Assembly (NCBI RefSeq): GCF_008368715.1 | Contig: NZ_SMRS01000004.1 | Span: 218,348-282,347 of the forward strand | Length of the DNA stretch: 64,000 nt | Source of the DNA: Nitrincola tapanii | GTDB taxonomy: Bacteria; Pseudomonadota; Gammaproteobacteria; Pseudomonadales; Balneatricaceae | Direction: 5' to 3' | Shown: positions 34,165 through 43,529 of the stretch, piece by piece | Layout of the letters: every line of letters begins with the position of its first letter | Numbering within the stretch: position 1 is the first letter of the stretch | Notes under the pieces: model-generated | Told to the model about the DNA's origin: nothing | The model's input: only the letters and a program-made list of their open reading frames with translations | The model's database searches: none | Position numbers and translations under genes: made by a program

Positions 34165-35643
34165 ATGACAGGGAAACGCCGTCTTGAACACTTGAACTTT
34201 GATAACAGCTACGCTCGCTTGCCCGAGAGTTGGTTTCATAGCATCGAACCTCAACCCCTCAAACATGCTCATTTAATCAGTTTTAATCCACGGGTTGCTG
34301 AACATCTGGATCTTGATGCCTGTCAGACACAGCCGCAGGATTTGGCGCATTATTTTGGTGGGGAAGGACGTTTACCCGGTACTCAGCCTTTAGCAATGAA
34401 ATATGCTGGGCATCAGTTTGGTTACTACAATCCTGATTTGGGTGATGGTCGAGGAGTGTTGCTGGGAGAGGTGGTGAATCAAGCAGGGCAGCGTTGGGAT
34501 CTCCATCTCAAGGGTTCTGGCAAAACCGCATTTTCACGTTTTGGAGATGGACGTGCGGTGCTGCGCTCCAGTATCCGCGAGTATCTGGTCAGTGAGGCGA
34601 TGTACGGTTTGCAGATTCCCAGTACTTCGGCTTTATGCTTGGTCGGCAGCGAAAGTTATACCCAGCGCTTGGGGATGGAGCCTTGTGCCATGGTGTTGCG
34701 TGTGACACCCTGTCATATCCGCTTCGGTCATTTTGAGCATTTTTATTATCAAAAGCGTATCCCTGAGTTGCAGCAGCTTTTGGATTACTGTCTGTCACGT
34801 TTTTATCCGCAGTATCAGCAAGCAGAACAGCCTTATCTTGCCTTTTTTACAGAGGTGGCGCGGCGCAGCGCGCGCTTAGTCGCGCAATGGCAGAGCTATG
34901 GATTTGTGCACGGTGTGATGAATACCGACAACATGTCGATTCTAGGTGAAACCTTTGATTATGGGCCTTTTACTTTCCTCGATGCCTATGATCCCTCGCA
35001 TATCAGTAATAAAAACGATGATACGGGACGTTACGCCTTTTTCCGTCAGCCGGCGGTGATGCTCTGGAACCTGGCCTGCTTAGCACAAACCCTGTTGCCT
35101 TTTATTGCACGCGAAGCCTTGGAATCCATCCTGGAAGCGTTTAACGATCAACAGCACACCTACGAGTTGGAGATCAAAGCACAGCGTCTAGGCTTGCACG
35201 ATTGTGATGCCAAAGCCGCTGAATTGGTGACGGAGCTCTGGGCTTGGTTTAAACAGGAGGCGGTGGATGTCACCCGTTTTCTGGCGTGCTTATCACAGGT
35301 TCCGGCGACTGAGCTGACAACATCGGTTGAGCTTATGTCTTTTGCCACGCAGGGAAAGGCGCGTTTGCAGGCTTGGCTTTTGGCTTATCAAGCACGCTTG
35401 GCGCAACAATCCTTACCGGAACCGCAGCGGTTAGCCCAGATGCAGGCGGTGAATCCGCGTTATATTCTGCGTAACTATATGGCGGAAGAAGCGATACGTG
35501 CCGCGACCGAGGGTGATTACCGTTTAGTCAACCAGTTGCTGGCGCTGTTACGTGACCCTTATCGTGAGTCGAGTGATCTGGCGCACTATGCGGAGCCACC
35601 GCCGAATTGGGCTGCTGCGATCTGTTTAACCTGCTCATCCTAA
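34165..35643 (+). CDS. selO: Protein adenylyltransferase SelO (YdiU)
   Basis: I start at ATG 34165 (AAGG 8 bases upstream, 492 residues); an ATG at 34141 lacks a ribosome site. SelO is a pseudokinase-fold enzyme that binds ATP inverted and transfers AMP to Ser, Thr or Tyr of proteins, linked to redox homeostasis. Visible landmarks: KYAGHQFGYYNPDLGDGRG, KGSGKTAFSRFGDGRAVLR, VHGVMNTDNMSILGETFDYGP (catalytic Asp and Asn) and a C-terminal CSS, where eukaryotic SelO carries selenocysteine. It is divergent from the DUF3301 gene. Confidence 0.95.
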   Translation: MTGKRRLEHLNFDNSYARLPESWFHSIEPQPLKHAHLISFNPRVAEHLDLDACQTQPQDLAHYFGGEGRLPGTQPLAMKYAGHQFGYYNPDLGDGRGVLLGEVVNQAGQRWDLHLKGSGKTAFSRFGDGRAVLRSSIREYLVSEAMYGLQIPSTSALCLVGSESYTQRLGMEPCAMVLRVTPCHIRFGHFEHFYYQKRIPELQQLLDYCLSRFYPQYQQAEQPYLAFFTEVARRSARLVAQWQSYGFVHGVMNTDNMSILGETFDYGPFTFLDAYDPSHISNKNDDTGRYAFFRQPAVMLWNLACLAQTLLPFIAREALESILEAFNDQQHTYELEIKAQRLGLHDCDAKAAELVTELWAWFKQEAVDVTRFLACLSQVPATELTTSVELMSFATQGKARLQAWLLAYQARLAQQSLPEPQRLAQMQAVNPRYILRNYMAEEAIRAATEGDYRLVNQLLALLRDPYRESSDLAHYAEPPPNWAAAICLTCSS

Positions 35644-35746
35644 ACTAGACAGAGAGGTCGTGTTCATCATTCAATTTTACTGGAGTTGTAGGATTCGACC
35701 TTCGTATAATTAGTTTTTGTCGGTTGCATCCGCCTGGGAGATTAAG

Positions 35747-36508
35747 ATGGATCAGTTGCTGGTGGTTTGGCAGTTTTTGTTGGATAACAGGTTAAATTTG
35801 TTGGCGCTTGCCTGGTTCCTGATCTGTTTTAAAGGCTATATGTACTATGCTCGGGTACAGAGTTATGTCACCCCGTGTTTAGCCAGCGTTTTGCACATGT
35901 ATCGTACGGAATGGATGCGCCGTATGATGACACGTGACAATCGTATTGCCGATACCACGGCGATCGCCAACCTCGAGCGTAGTGTCTCCTTTTTCGCCAG
36001 CACCACGATTCTGGTGATGGCCGGTATTCTGACGGTGATGAGTTCAACCGAGCAAGCAATCAATCTTATCGAAGATATTCCTTTTGCTTTGGCAGCCACT
36101 AAACAGGAGTGGGAATTAAAACTTCTGGTGATGCTGATGCTGTTTGTGTTTGCATTTTTCAAATTTACTTGGAGTCTGCGTCAGTATGGTTTTGCCTCGG
36201 TTATGGTCGGGAGTGCGCCGCTGCCTACCGAGGAATTAAGTGAGCGTGAACGTGAGGCGCATGCTGCCCGGGTTGCAAAGATGACTTCGATGGCCGCCAA
36301 CAGTTTTAACCTGGGATTACGCTCTTACTATTTCAGTATTGCGGTGCTCGGCTGGTTGGTGAACCCCTGGCTATTTATGATTTTGTCGGCGGTGGTGGTG
36401 CTTGTGCTCTATCGTCGAGAGTTCAGTTCCTCAACGCTAAAAACTTTGATGATGAGTTCAGAGCTGAACAACATAAACCTGCGTGAGAAGGATAATGGCA
36501 CGCTTTAA
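35747..36508 (+). CDS. DUF599 family membrane protein
   Basis: I start at ATG 35747 (GGGAG 6 bases upstream, 253 residues). Four hydrophobic helices are visible: near residues 15-33, 95-115, 135-155 and 205-245. The first cytoplasmic stretch is conserved-looking, with ERSVSFFASTTILVMAGIL typical of DUF599. The function is unknown; members are inner-membrane proteins. A TATAAT at 35705-35710 could be a -10 element, but I found no good -35. It sits between selO and htpG on the same strand. Confidence 0.82.
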   Translation: MDQLLVVWQFLLDNRLNLLALAWFLICFKGYMYYARVQSYVTPCLASVLHMYRTEWMRRMMTRDNRIADTTAIANLERSVSFFASTTILVMAGILTVMSSTEQAINLIEDIPFALAATKQEWELKLLVMLMLFVFAFFKFTWSLRQYGFASVMVGSAPLPTEELSEREREAHAARVAKMTSMAANSFNLGLRSYYFSIAVLGWLVNPWLFMILSAVVVLVLYRREFSSSTLKTLMMSSELNNINLREKDNGTL

Positions 36509-36519
36509 GCGCCAGAGGC

Positions 36520-36547
36520 CTTGAATTTTTTCTCAGTGACCCTATAT
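36520..36547 (+). promoter_or_regulatory. Sigma-32 (heat-shock) promoter of htpG
   Basis: CTTGAA (36520-36525), 14 bases, then CCCTATAT (36540-36547) match the RpoH pattern CTTGAAA-N13-17-CCCCATNT with one or two changes. It lies about 68 bases before the ATG of htpG, a classic heat-shock gene. A GGAGG-TAAG-CCTCC hairpin (36562-36575) follows in the leader. Confidence 0.65.
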
Positions 36548-36614
36548 CGGCATCAGTGCTTGGAGGTAAGCCTCCATCCTGATTTAAGTCAGCTATTCAG
36601 ATATAGAGGTAGAG

Positions 36615-38549
36615 ATGACCACTGAAACGCGTTCTGAAACCTTAGGTTTCCAAACCGAAGTCAAGCAGCTGCTGCACCTTATGGTGCATTCGCTCTACTC
36701 CAATAAAGAGATCTTTCTGCGTGAGTTGATCTCCAACGCTTCAGATGCCGCCGAAAAAATGCGTTTTGAAGCCCTGTCGAATGCCGATCTGTATGAAGGC
36801 AATTCCGAACTGAATGTGCGTGTCAGCTTTGATAAAGACGCTAAAACCGTCACCATCGAAGATAATGGTATTGGCATGAGCCGTCAGGAAGTGATCGACC
36901 ATCTGGGGACAATCGCGAAGTCAGGCACCGCTAGTTTCCTCTCTAACCTCAGTGGTGATCAGAGCAAAGACAGCCAGTTGATCGGCCAGTTCGGTGTTGG
37001 TTTTTATTCTGCTTTTATTGTTGCGGATCGAGTTGATGTTTTCACCCGTCGTGCCGGTTTGCCGATCACGGAGGCTGTGCATTGGTCGTCTAAGGGCGAA
37101 GGTGAGTTCACCATTGCCAATACAGAGAAGGCCGCTCGTGGCACACGCATTGTTCTGCATCTGAAAGAGGGTGAAGAGGAGTTTGCCGATGGCTGGCGTC
37201 TGCGTTCTCTGGTACGCAAATATTCAGATCACATTGCTTTCCCCGTGTTAATGGAGAAAGAAAATCTGGACTTAACGCAAGAGGAAGATAAAGACGCGGA
37301 TCAGACAGAAAAAACGCCTGCTCAGGTTGAGTATGAAGCGGTGAACAGTGCCACGGCGCTGTGGACGCGCAGCAAATCTGAGTTGAACGATGAGGAGTAC
37401 AAGGCGTTTTATAAGCACATTTCGCATGACTTTGCGGATCCTTTAAGCTGGTCGCATAACAAGGTTGAAGGTAATCTGGAATACACCAGCCTGCTTTATC
37501 TGCCAGAACGTGCCCCCTATGATCTATGGAACCGAGAAGCACCGCGTGGCTTAAAGCTTTATGTACAGCGTGTCTTTATCATGGATCAGGCAGATCAGTT
37601 CCTGCCACTGTATTTGCGATTCATTAAGGGCGTGGTTGACAGTAACAACCTATCCCTGAACGTCTCTCGTGAAATCCTGCAGAAGGATCCGAACGTCGAT
37701 AAGCTGCGTGGCGCACTGACGAAGCGTGTGCTGGATATGTTGGCGAAGCTCGCTAAGGAGGATGCGGATAAGTATGCGAGCTTCTGGAAAGAGTTCGGTC
37801 AGGTCATCAAAGAAGGGCCGGCAGAAGACTATGCCAACCGCGATAAGATCCTCAAACTCTTGCGCTTTGCTTCCACCCATAGCGGCACATCTGAGCAGAG
37901 TGTGGGGCTGGAAGAGTATGTAGCACGCATGCAAGAAGGTCAGGAGAAGATCTATTATGTGGTCGCGGATAATTTTAATACCGCTAAAAACAGTCCGCAC
38001 CTAGAGATCTTCCGCAAAAAAGGCATCGAAGTTCTGTTGCTGACAGACCGTATTGATGAGTGGATGATGAGCCAGCTCTTCGACTTCGAAGGCAAGTCTT
38101 TCCAGGATGTCACCAAGGGTGAGTTGAACTTAGGGGAGGTGGAGTCTGAAGAAGAGAAGCAGCAACAGGAAGCCACCGCGAAACAGCTGGAAAGCTTGAT
38201 TGAGCGTTTGAAGCCTGTACTGGAAGCGCGTGTCTCCGATGTACGTGTCACCCATCGTTTGACCGATTCTCCTGCCTGTTTGGTCTTAGGTGACTACGAC
38301 ATGGGCTTGCAGATGCGTAAGATCATGGAAGCCGCGGGGCAAAAAGTGCCGGATACCAAGCCGGTGTTTGAGGTCAATCCCGAGCATCCTTTGATTCAAA
38401 AACTGGATCAGGAAGCAGATGAAGATCGCTTTGCAGATCTCGCACAGATTCTGCTCGACCAGGCGGATTTAGCCGCCGGGGGTCAGTTACAAGATCCGGC
38501 AGCTTATATCCATCGTCTGAATAAGCTCTTGCTTGAACTCAGCGCTTAA
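36615..38549 (+). CDS. htpG: Molecular chaperone HtpG (Hsp90)
   Basis: This 644-residue cytoplasmic ATP-dependent chaperone has the GHKL ATPase domain (1-220): [37 protein letters not shown] and [11 protein letters not shown]. It continues with the middle domain ([29 protein letters not shown]) and a C-terminal dimer domain. It is of normal family length. AGAGG lies about 5 bases before the ATG, and a sigma-32-like promoter is upstream, fitting heat-shock control. A bidirectional terminator follows the stop. Confidence 0.98.
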   Translation: MTTETRSETLGFQTEVKQLLHLMVHSLYSNKEIFLRELISNASDAAEKMRFEALSNADLYEGNSELNVRVSFDKDAKTVTIEDNGIGMSRQEVIDHLGTIAKSGTASFLSNLSGDQSKDSQLIGQFGVGFYSAFIVADRVDVFTRRAGLPITEAVHWSSKGEGEFTIANTEKAARGTRIVLHLKEGEEEFADGWRLRSLVRKYSDHIAFPVLMEKENLDLTQEEDKDADQTEKTPAQVEYEAVNSATALWTRSKSELNDEEYKAFYKHISHDFADPLSWSHNKVEGNLEYTSLLYLPERAPYDLWNREAPRGLKLYVQRVFIMDQADQFLPLYLRFIKGVVDSNNLSLNVSREILQKDPNVDKLRGALTKRVLDMLAKLAKEDADKYASFWKEFGQVIKEGPAEDYANRDKILKLLRFASTHSGTSEQSVGLEEYVARMQEGQEKIYYVVADNFNTAKNSPHLEIFRKKGIEVLLLTDRIDEWMMSQLFDFEGKSFQDVTKGELNLGEVESEEEKQQQEATAKQLESLIERLKPVLEARVSDVRVTHRLTDSPACLVLGDYDMGLQMRKIMEAAGQKVPDTKPVFEVNPEHPLIQKLDQEADEDRFADLAQILLDQADLAAGGQLQDPAAYIHRLNKLLLELSA

Positions 38550-38567
38550 TTTTCTTTAAGTGCAAAC

Positions 38568-38608
38568 AAAAAAACGCTGTTCGCTAGCCAAGCTGCAGCG
38601 TTTTTTTT
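38568..38608. terminator. Bidirectional intrinsic terminator after htpG
   Basis: An A-run plus CGCTG (38568-38579) pairs with CAGCG plus eight T residues (38596-38608). The stem ends in A/T runs on both sides, so it can end transcripts from either direction. It lies 20 bases after the htpG stop and before the cytochrome gene. Confidence 0.8.
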
Positions 38609-38652
38609 ATGCTATCCTGAAAAAATACCTACCTAAATATCAGGGTTTTAGC

Positions 38653-38946
38653 ATGAAAAAGCTCTCTGTTCTCCTCCTCTCCCTCCTGCCACTGTCCATT
38701 GCCTGGGCGGATGCCGATGCCGTGTTAGAGCGGCACTGTACAGCCTGTCATATTCAAGGCGTAGGCGGTGCTCCGGCCTTAAATGACAAAGATGCTTGGG
38801 CGCCGCGTATTGCGACAGGTGTGGATGCCATGACCGCAACGGTGCTCAAGGGGAAGGGAGCGATGCCACCGAAAGGCACCTGCTTTTCATGCACTGATGA
38901 AGAGTTGCGCGCGGCGGTTGAGCGTATGATTGAACCTCTACGCTGA
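38653..38946 (+). CDS. Cytochrome c5 family protein
   Basis: I start at ATG 38653 (AGGG 7 bases upstream, 97 residues); the upstream in-frame ATG at 38560 would run through the htpG terminator. A Sec signal peptide (KKLSVLLLSLLPLSIAWA) leads to a mature c-type domain with one haem site, CTACH, and the Met ligand in KGAMPPKGTC. A second pair of cysteines (CFSC) matches the extra disulfide of c5 cytochromes. It should carry electrons in the periplasm; the partner is not clear from the neighbours. Confidence 0.92.
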   Translation: MKKLSVLLLSLLPLSIAWADADAVLERHCTACHIQGVGGAPALNDKDAWAPRIATGVDAMTATVLKGKGAMPPKGTCFSCTDEELRAAVERMIEPLR

Positions 38947-38969
38947 GTGATGGTGAAAAGGACGAGACT

Positions 38970-39458
38970 ATGACTGATCAGCTAACTGGATTGCACTCAC
39001 GTTCGGAATTGCAGCTGGTGTTGGAGCAGAATCTTGCTCAAGCACAGCGTTATGATGGTATCTGTAGCTTGTTATTGTTGCAGGTGGATCAATACAAAGA
39101 GATCCGTGATCAGCAGGGAGATACCCTGGCGCGTGAGGTGATTAAAGCGATTGCCGCTGAGTTGAATCGCACGAAACGTGCCGCTGATTTCCTGGCGCGT
39201 GTCGCGGATGATATGTTTGGACTCTTCTTGCCGGAAGCCAATCAGGCACAAGCACAGTTAGCCGGTGAGCGTGTCTGTCGTTTAATTCGTGAGCTGGCAC
39301 TGGAGTATGGTGGTCAACAACTTTCTTGCACCCTAAGTGTGGGGGCGGCGACCCTGTCAGGTATCGAGGAAACCCCTCAAACCCTGTTGCGCCGTTTGGC
39401 TGAAAATCTCACGATTGCACGCCATAGTGGCGGCAATCGTGTCGAAGGCGACGCTTAA
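38970..39458 (+). CDS. Stand-alone degenerate GGDEF-domain protein
   Basis: This 162-residue protein is a GGDEF fold with no attached sensor. It keeps DQLTGLHSRSEL at the start, but the active-site motif reads ARVADDMFGLFLP, so GGDEF is replaced by ADDMF: both glycines and the Glu are lost. Diguanylate cyclase activity is unlikely, and no RxxD inhibitory site is evident. It might bind a nucleotide or a partner. It lies 23 bases after the cytochrome c5 gene and stops 3 bases from the convergent mmsA stop. Confidence 0.82.
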   Translation: MTDQLTGLHSRSELQLVLEQNLAQAQRYDGICSLLLLQVDQYKEIRDQQGDTLAREVIKAIAAELNRTKRAADFLARVADDMFGLFLPEANQAQAQLAGERVCRLIRELALEYGGQQLSCTLSVGAATLSGIEETPQTLLRRLAENLTIARHSGGNRVEGDA

Positions 39459-39461
39459 GGA

Positions 39462-40958
39462 TTAACCGTTCCCAGGGAAGGCAAACTGGGCGCTGCCAGC
39501 AGGAGGCGCCCAGCGTTGGGTTAGGGTTTTGCGGCGTGTATAAAAACGCACGGCATCCGGCCCATAAGCATACAAATCCCCAAATAGTGAGCGTTTCCAG
39601 CCACCAAAACTCTGGCAAGCGACAGGCACCGGCAAGGGAACGTTGATGCCCACCATACCGATCTGTACCCGATCACTGAAGTAATGTGCCTGGCTGCCGC
39701 TCTGAGTAAAGATGCAAGTGCCGTTGCCAAATTCATGCGCATTAATCAGCGCAATCGCTTCCTCCAAGTGGCTGACACGCACCACGCAGAGTACTGGGCC
39801 AAAGATCTCTTCACGATAAATGCGCATATCGGCTGTAACTTGGTCAAACAGGGTACCGCCTAAAAAGAAGCCTTCAGATTCTTTTTGCATTGGGTGCTGG
39901 CGACCATCACAGATCAACTCCGCGCCTTCGGTTTCACCGGCCTGGATGTAACTGATAATCTTTTGTTTGTGCTCTGCACTGATCACCGGCCCCATATCCA
40001 AACCACGGCGAGAGCCTTGACCAATCCGCAGAGCTTCGATCTGGGGCTGTAAGCGTTCAATCAGCGCATCAGCCGTAGCATTTCCGATTGCAACCACGAC
40101 AGAAATCGCCATGCAGCGTTCACCGCAGGAACCAAAGGCTGCCCCCATCAAGGCGCTGGCTGCGGCATCCAGATCCGCATCCGGCATGACTACGGCATGG
40201 TTTTTCGCCCCGCCGAGTGCTTGTACACGCTTACCCTGAGCGCTACCGCGCTGGTAAATGTATTCAGCAATGGGTGTGGAGCCAACAAAGCTGATGGCCT
40301 GCACATCCGGGTGGTCGAGTAGCGCATCAACCGCTTCCTTATCACCGTTGACAACGTTAAAGACCCCATCGGGGAGACCGGCTTCCCGCAGTAACTCAGC
40401 TAGGATCAGAGCCGCCGATGGGTCTTTTTCAGAGGGTTTAAGAATAAAGCAGTTGCCACACGCCAGGGCCATAGGGAACATCCACATAGGTACCATGACT
40501 GGGAAGTTAAACGGTGTGATGCCGGCTACGACACCGAGAGGGGGGAATTCTGACCAAGAATCGATCCCAGGCCCGACATTGCGGTTATGTTCACCCTTCA
40601 AGAGTTCTAAGGCTCCGCATGCGTATTCGACCACTTCGATGCCGCGCCCTAGCTCACCCTGAGCATCTTCCCAGACTTTACCATGCTCCTCGACGATGGC
40701 GCGCACTAAACGATCCGCATTGGCTTCAAGGAGCTCTTTAAAGCGAAACAGAATACGCGCACGTTTCAGGGGTGTGGTATCACGCCAAGCAGGAAACGCC
40801 TCTTGGGCGATCTGCACCGCCTCATTAACGTCTTCACGACTGGCGAGTGCAACACGGCGTACTTCAGTGCCTAAAGCGGGGTTATACACGGGGTGAGTGC
40901 GCACATTCTCTTGGATATCTGTGCGATCACCGTGAATAAAATGTCCCAAAATCTGCAT
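39462..40958 (-). CDS. mmsA: CoA-acylating methylmalonate-semialdehyde dehydrogenase
   Basis: This 498-residue aldehyde dehydrogenase has GITPFNFPVMVPMWMF (NAD site region), the QALGGAKNHAVVMPDAD segment and the catalytic Cys in GSCGERCMAIS. These mark the CoA-dependent MmsA/IolA branch, which turns methylmalonate or malonate semialdehyde into propionyl- or acetyl-CoA with NADH. It lies 12 bases downstream of an omega-aminotransferase, so together they probably degrade beta-alanine to acetyl-CoA. Valine breakdown is the alternative role, but no other valine-pathway gene is next to it. Confidence 0.93.
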   Translation of the reverse strand: MQILGHFIHGDRTDIQENVRTHPVYNPALGTEVRRVALASREDVNEAVQIAQEAFPAWRDTTPLKRARILFRFKELLEANADRLVRAIVEEHGKVWEDAQGELGRGIEVVEYACGALELLKGEHNRNVGPGIDSWSEFPPLGVVAGITPFNFPVMVPMWMFPMALACGNCFILKPSEKDPSAALILAELLREAGLPDGVFNVVNGDKEAVDALLDHPDVQAISFVGSTPIAEYIYQRGSAQGKRVQALGGAKNHAVVMPDADLDAAASALMGAAFGSCGERCMAISVVVAIGNATADALIERLQPQIEALRIGQGSRRGLDMGPVISAEHKQKIISYIQAGETEGAELICDGRQHPMQKESEGFFLGGTLFDQVTADMRIYREEIFGPVLCVVRVSHLEEAIALINAHEFGNGTCIFTQSGSQAHYFSDRVQIGMVGINVPLPVPVACQSFGGWKRSLFGDLYAYGPDAVRFYTRRKTLTQRWAPPAGSAQFAFPGNG

Positions 40959-40970
40959 AAAAAATCCTGA

Positions 40971-42278
40971 TTAGGCTAAGCGCAAGAGAGCGGTACGTAC
41001 CGTTTCGACGATCTGTTCCAGCTCAGTTTCAGTTGAGTTAAGGAAAGGCGAGAAGGAGAGGGTGTCGCCGCTGTTACGAATCACCACGCCCTGTTTAAAG
41101 CAATCCAAGAAAGCGGCAAAGCCTCGGACACCCACCTTGCCATCACGAGGTGCCAGTTCGACGCCTCCCATCAAGCCAAAGTTACGGATATCGATGACAT
41201 GGGGGCAATCCCGCAAACTATGCAGTAAGCGCTCAAAAATCGGTTCCAGTTGCCGAGACTGGGCAAAAGTATGTTCCTCCGCATAGGCTTCCAGTGTTGC
41301 CAGGCCGGCTGCGGCACAAACAGGATGACCCGAGTAGGTATAACCGTGGAAGAGCTCGATCATCTCTTCCGGCCCATGCATTAGCGCCTGATAAACTTCA
41401 TCTTTAACCAGTACCGCCCCCATGGGCAGCACACCATTGGTCAAGCCCTTGGCGGTGGTAATAATATCGGGAGTGACCGCAAAACGTTCTGCAGCAAAGG
41501 CGGCACCGGTGCGGCCAAAGGCGGTAATCACCTCATCAAAAATCAGAAGAATGCCGTATTGATCACAAATTTCGCGGATACGTTGCAGATAGCCCTGGGG
41601 CGGAACAAGGACACCGCTTGAACCGGAAACAGGTTCAATAATGACGGCGGCAATGTTACTGCCATCATGCAAACGACACAGGCGCTCTAAATCTTCAGCC
41701 AGCTCCAAACCCCATTCGGGTTGGCCTTGCGAAAATGCCATTTGGCTCAACTCATGGGTATGGCGCAGATGGTCGACACCCGGCAGCATGGCTGCGCTGA
41801 AAGTTTTACGATTCGGCATCATGCCACCGACTGACATGCCACCAAAGTTCACTCCGTGGTATCCACGCTCACGGCCGATCAGGCGCGTACGCTGTCCTTC
41901 ACCACGGGCGCGATGGTAAGCAAGGGCAATTTTTAAAGCGGTATCGACGGATTCGGAGCCTGAATTGGTGAAGAAAACACGATTGATCGAGGCTGGAGCT
42001 AACTCAGCCAAGCGATCTGCAAGTTCGATGGCCTTGTTGTTTGTGACTTGAAAGCTCATGCAGAAGTCCAACTCACTCACCTGAGATTGGATCGCGGCGA
42101 CAATTTTCGGGTGACAGTGGCCTAGGCCAGTCGTCCACAGGCCAGAAAAGCCATCAAGCAGCTCTTGGCCTTGATCGGTCAGATAGTGATGTCCTTTGGC
42201 TTGAGTGATGACTCTTGGAGATTTCCAGAACGCACGGTTGGCTGTAAAGGGAAGCCAGAAAGCGGGATTCTCAGTCAT
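40971..42278 (-). CDS. Class III omega-amino acid:pyruvate aminotransferase (beta-alanine type)
   Basis: This 435-residue PLP enzyme has the class III layout: FFTNSGSESVDTALKIALAYHRARG, RERGYHGVNFGGMSVGGM, the Asp of LLIFDEVITAFGRTG and the PLP Lys in TTAKGLTNGVLPMGAV. The N-terminal LPFTANRAFWKSPR is typical of beta-alanine--pyruvate transaminases. It would form malonate semialdehyde for the MmsA enzyme encoded just downstream. Other omega-amines such as taurine or putrescine derivatives are possible substrates. Confidence 0.88.
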   Translation of the reverse strand: MTENPAFWLPFTANRAFWKSPRVITQAKGHHYLTDQGQELLDGFSGLWTTGLGHCHPKIVAAIQSQVSELDFCMSFQVTNNKAIELADRLAELAPASINRVFFTNSGSESVDTALKIALAYHRARGEGQRTRLIGRERGYHGVNFGGMSVGGMMPNRKTFSAAMLPGVDHLRHTHELSQMAFSQGQPEWGLELAEDLERLCRLHDGSNIAAVIIEPVSGSSGVLVPPQGYLQRIREICDQYGILLIFDEVITAFGRTGAAFAAERFAVTPDIITTAKGLTNGVLPMGAVLVKDEVYQALMHGPEEMIELFHGYTYSGHPVCAAAGLATLEAYAEEHTFAQSRQLEPIFERLLHSLRDCPHVIDIRNFGLMGGVELAPRDGKVGVRGFAAFLDCFKQGVVIRNSGDTLSFSPFLNSTETELEQIVETVRTALLRLA

Positions 42279-42382
42279 AAAGCGCTCCTTTGATTTTCTT
42301 CTATTCTAGGTGAAGCGCTCGTGATAACAAGGGGATAGAGCCCCTCCCGAAGGGTAATTTTTGCTTCGAGAAGGGCGGGGGT

Positions 42383-43456
42383 TTAATGGTTGCCCGCCAG
42401 CTGCGGGTGGCTGTGCAGGGTGTCGATCAGGGTTTGCATCTCGGCATCGGTACCGATGGTGATACGCAGGAAGGCATCTAACCCAGGACGGTTGAAATGG
42501 CGCACAAGCAGTTTGCGTTCACGTAAAAACTGCATGAGATCACTGCCGGTTATCGACGGATGGCGTACAAACACAAAGTTGCTGGCCGAGGGCAGTACAT
42601 CAAAACCTAACTGTTTTAATGCGCATACTGTGGATTCACGGGTAGAGATGATGCGTTGGCAGATGTCACGAAAATAAGCATCATCTTGAACAGAAGCAAC
42701 GGCCGCAGTGACAGCCAGCATATCCAATGGATAGGAGTTAAAGCTGTTTTTAACCCTTTCGAGGCCTGCAATCAATTCCGGGTGACCAAAGGCCGCCCCT
42801 ATGCGTAGCCCTGCTAAAGAGCGCGATTTTGAGAAGGTGTGGGTGACTAACAGATTTGGGTAGCGGTCAATTAAACCTATGGCACTTTCACCACCAAAAT
42901 CGACATACGCCTCATCGACTAGGACCAGACTATCGCGATTACGCTGCAATAGAGCTTCAATCTCAGTCAAGGGGACGGGGATGCCAGTCGGTGCATTGGG
43001 GTTGGCAAAAATAATCCCACCGTTCTGTTCAGAGTAGCGGCTTAGGTCAATGCTGAAGTCGTCAGCCAGTGGCTCACAGCGGAACTGGATCTGGAAGAGA
43101 TCGCAATACACTTGATAAAAGCTGTAGGTCACCGCAGGCATCAGCAGGGGTTTGCTCTGGCGGAAAAAGGCCATAAAAGCGAGTGCGAGAACCTCGTCGG
43201 AGCCATTGCCAAGAAATACCTGATCTTCGCTAAGCTGATGATACTGAGCTAACGCCTGCTTGAGCTGGCTGGAGTCTGGATCGGGGTAGAGGCGCAAACG
43301 CTCAATCGCAAAGGAGCACAGGGCTTCATTGACAGCAGGCGAGGGTGGATAAGGGTTCTCATTGGTGTTGAGCTTGATCAAATCAAGCACTTTGGGCTGT
43401 TCACCTGGGGTGTAGGGAACCAGCGACTGAATAGCTGGACTCCAAAACTTGCTCAT
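42383..43456 (-). CDS. hisC: Histidinol-phosphate aminotransferase
   Basis: This 357-residue fold-type I PLP aminotransferase converts imidazole-acetol phosphate to histidinol phosphate. It has [12 protein letters not shown] near the N-terminus, [34 protein letters not shown], and the PLP lysine in [16 protein letters not shown]. It stands apart from any his operon, next to ectR, so it may be the second HisC that many gammaproteobacteria carry, possibly serving aromatic amino acids. A G/C-rich imperfect hairpin follows the stop. Confidence 0.88.
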   Translation of the reverse strand: MSKFWSPAIQSLVPYTPGEQPKVLDLIKLNTNENPYPPSPAVNEALCSFAIERLRLYPDPDSSQLKQALAQYHQLSEDQVFLGNGSDEVLALAFMAFFRQSKPLLMPAVTYSFYQVYCDLFQIQFRCEPLADDFSIDLSRYSEQNGGIIFANPNAPTGIPVPLTEIEALLQRNRDSLVLVDEAYVDFGGESAIGLIDRYPNLLVTHTFSKSRSLAGLRIGAAFGHPELIAGLERVKNSFNSYPLDMLAVTAAVASVQDDAYFRDICQRIISTRESTVCALKQLGFDVLPSASNFVFVRHPSITGSDLMQFLRERKLLVRHFNRPGLDAFLRITIGTDAEMQTLIDTLHSHPQLAGNH

Positions 43457-43529
43457 GAGGGTCTCTACTCGTATTGGATGGGCCTAAAAAGTACGCACAT
43501 CTTAACAAAACGGAGCCTTAGACAATACC

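Noticed and set aside
37108..37542. 144-codon antisense frame across htpG
   Set aside because: htpG is unambiguous here; the antisense product has no domain pattern and no ribosome site that I can see.
38560..38652. N-terminal extension of the cytochrome c5 reading frame
   Set aside because: It would be translated through the htpG terminator and would bury the signal peptide; ATG 38653 has a proper ribosome site.
42341..42382. G/C-rich imperfect hairpin after hisC
   Set aside because: The stem has mismatches and a large loop, and the minus-strand sequence after it is not U-rich; evidence is too weak for a terminator.
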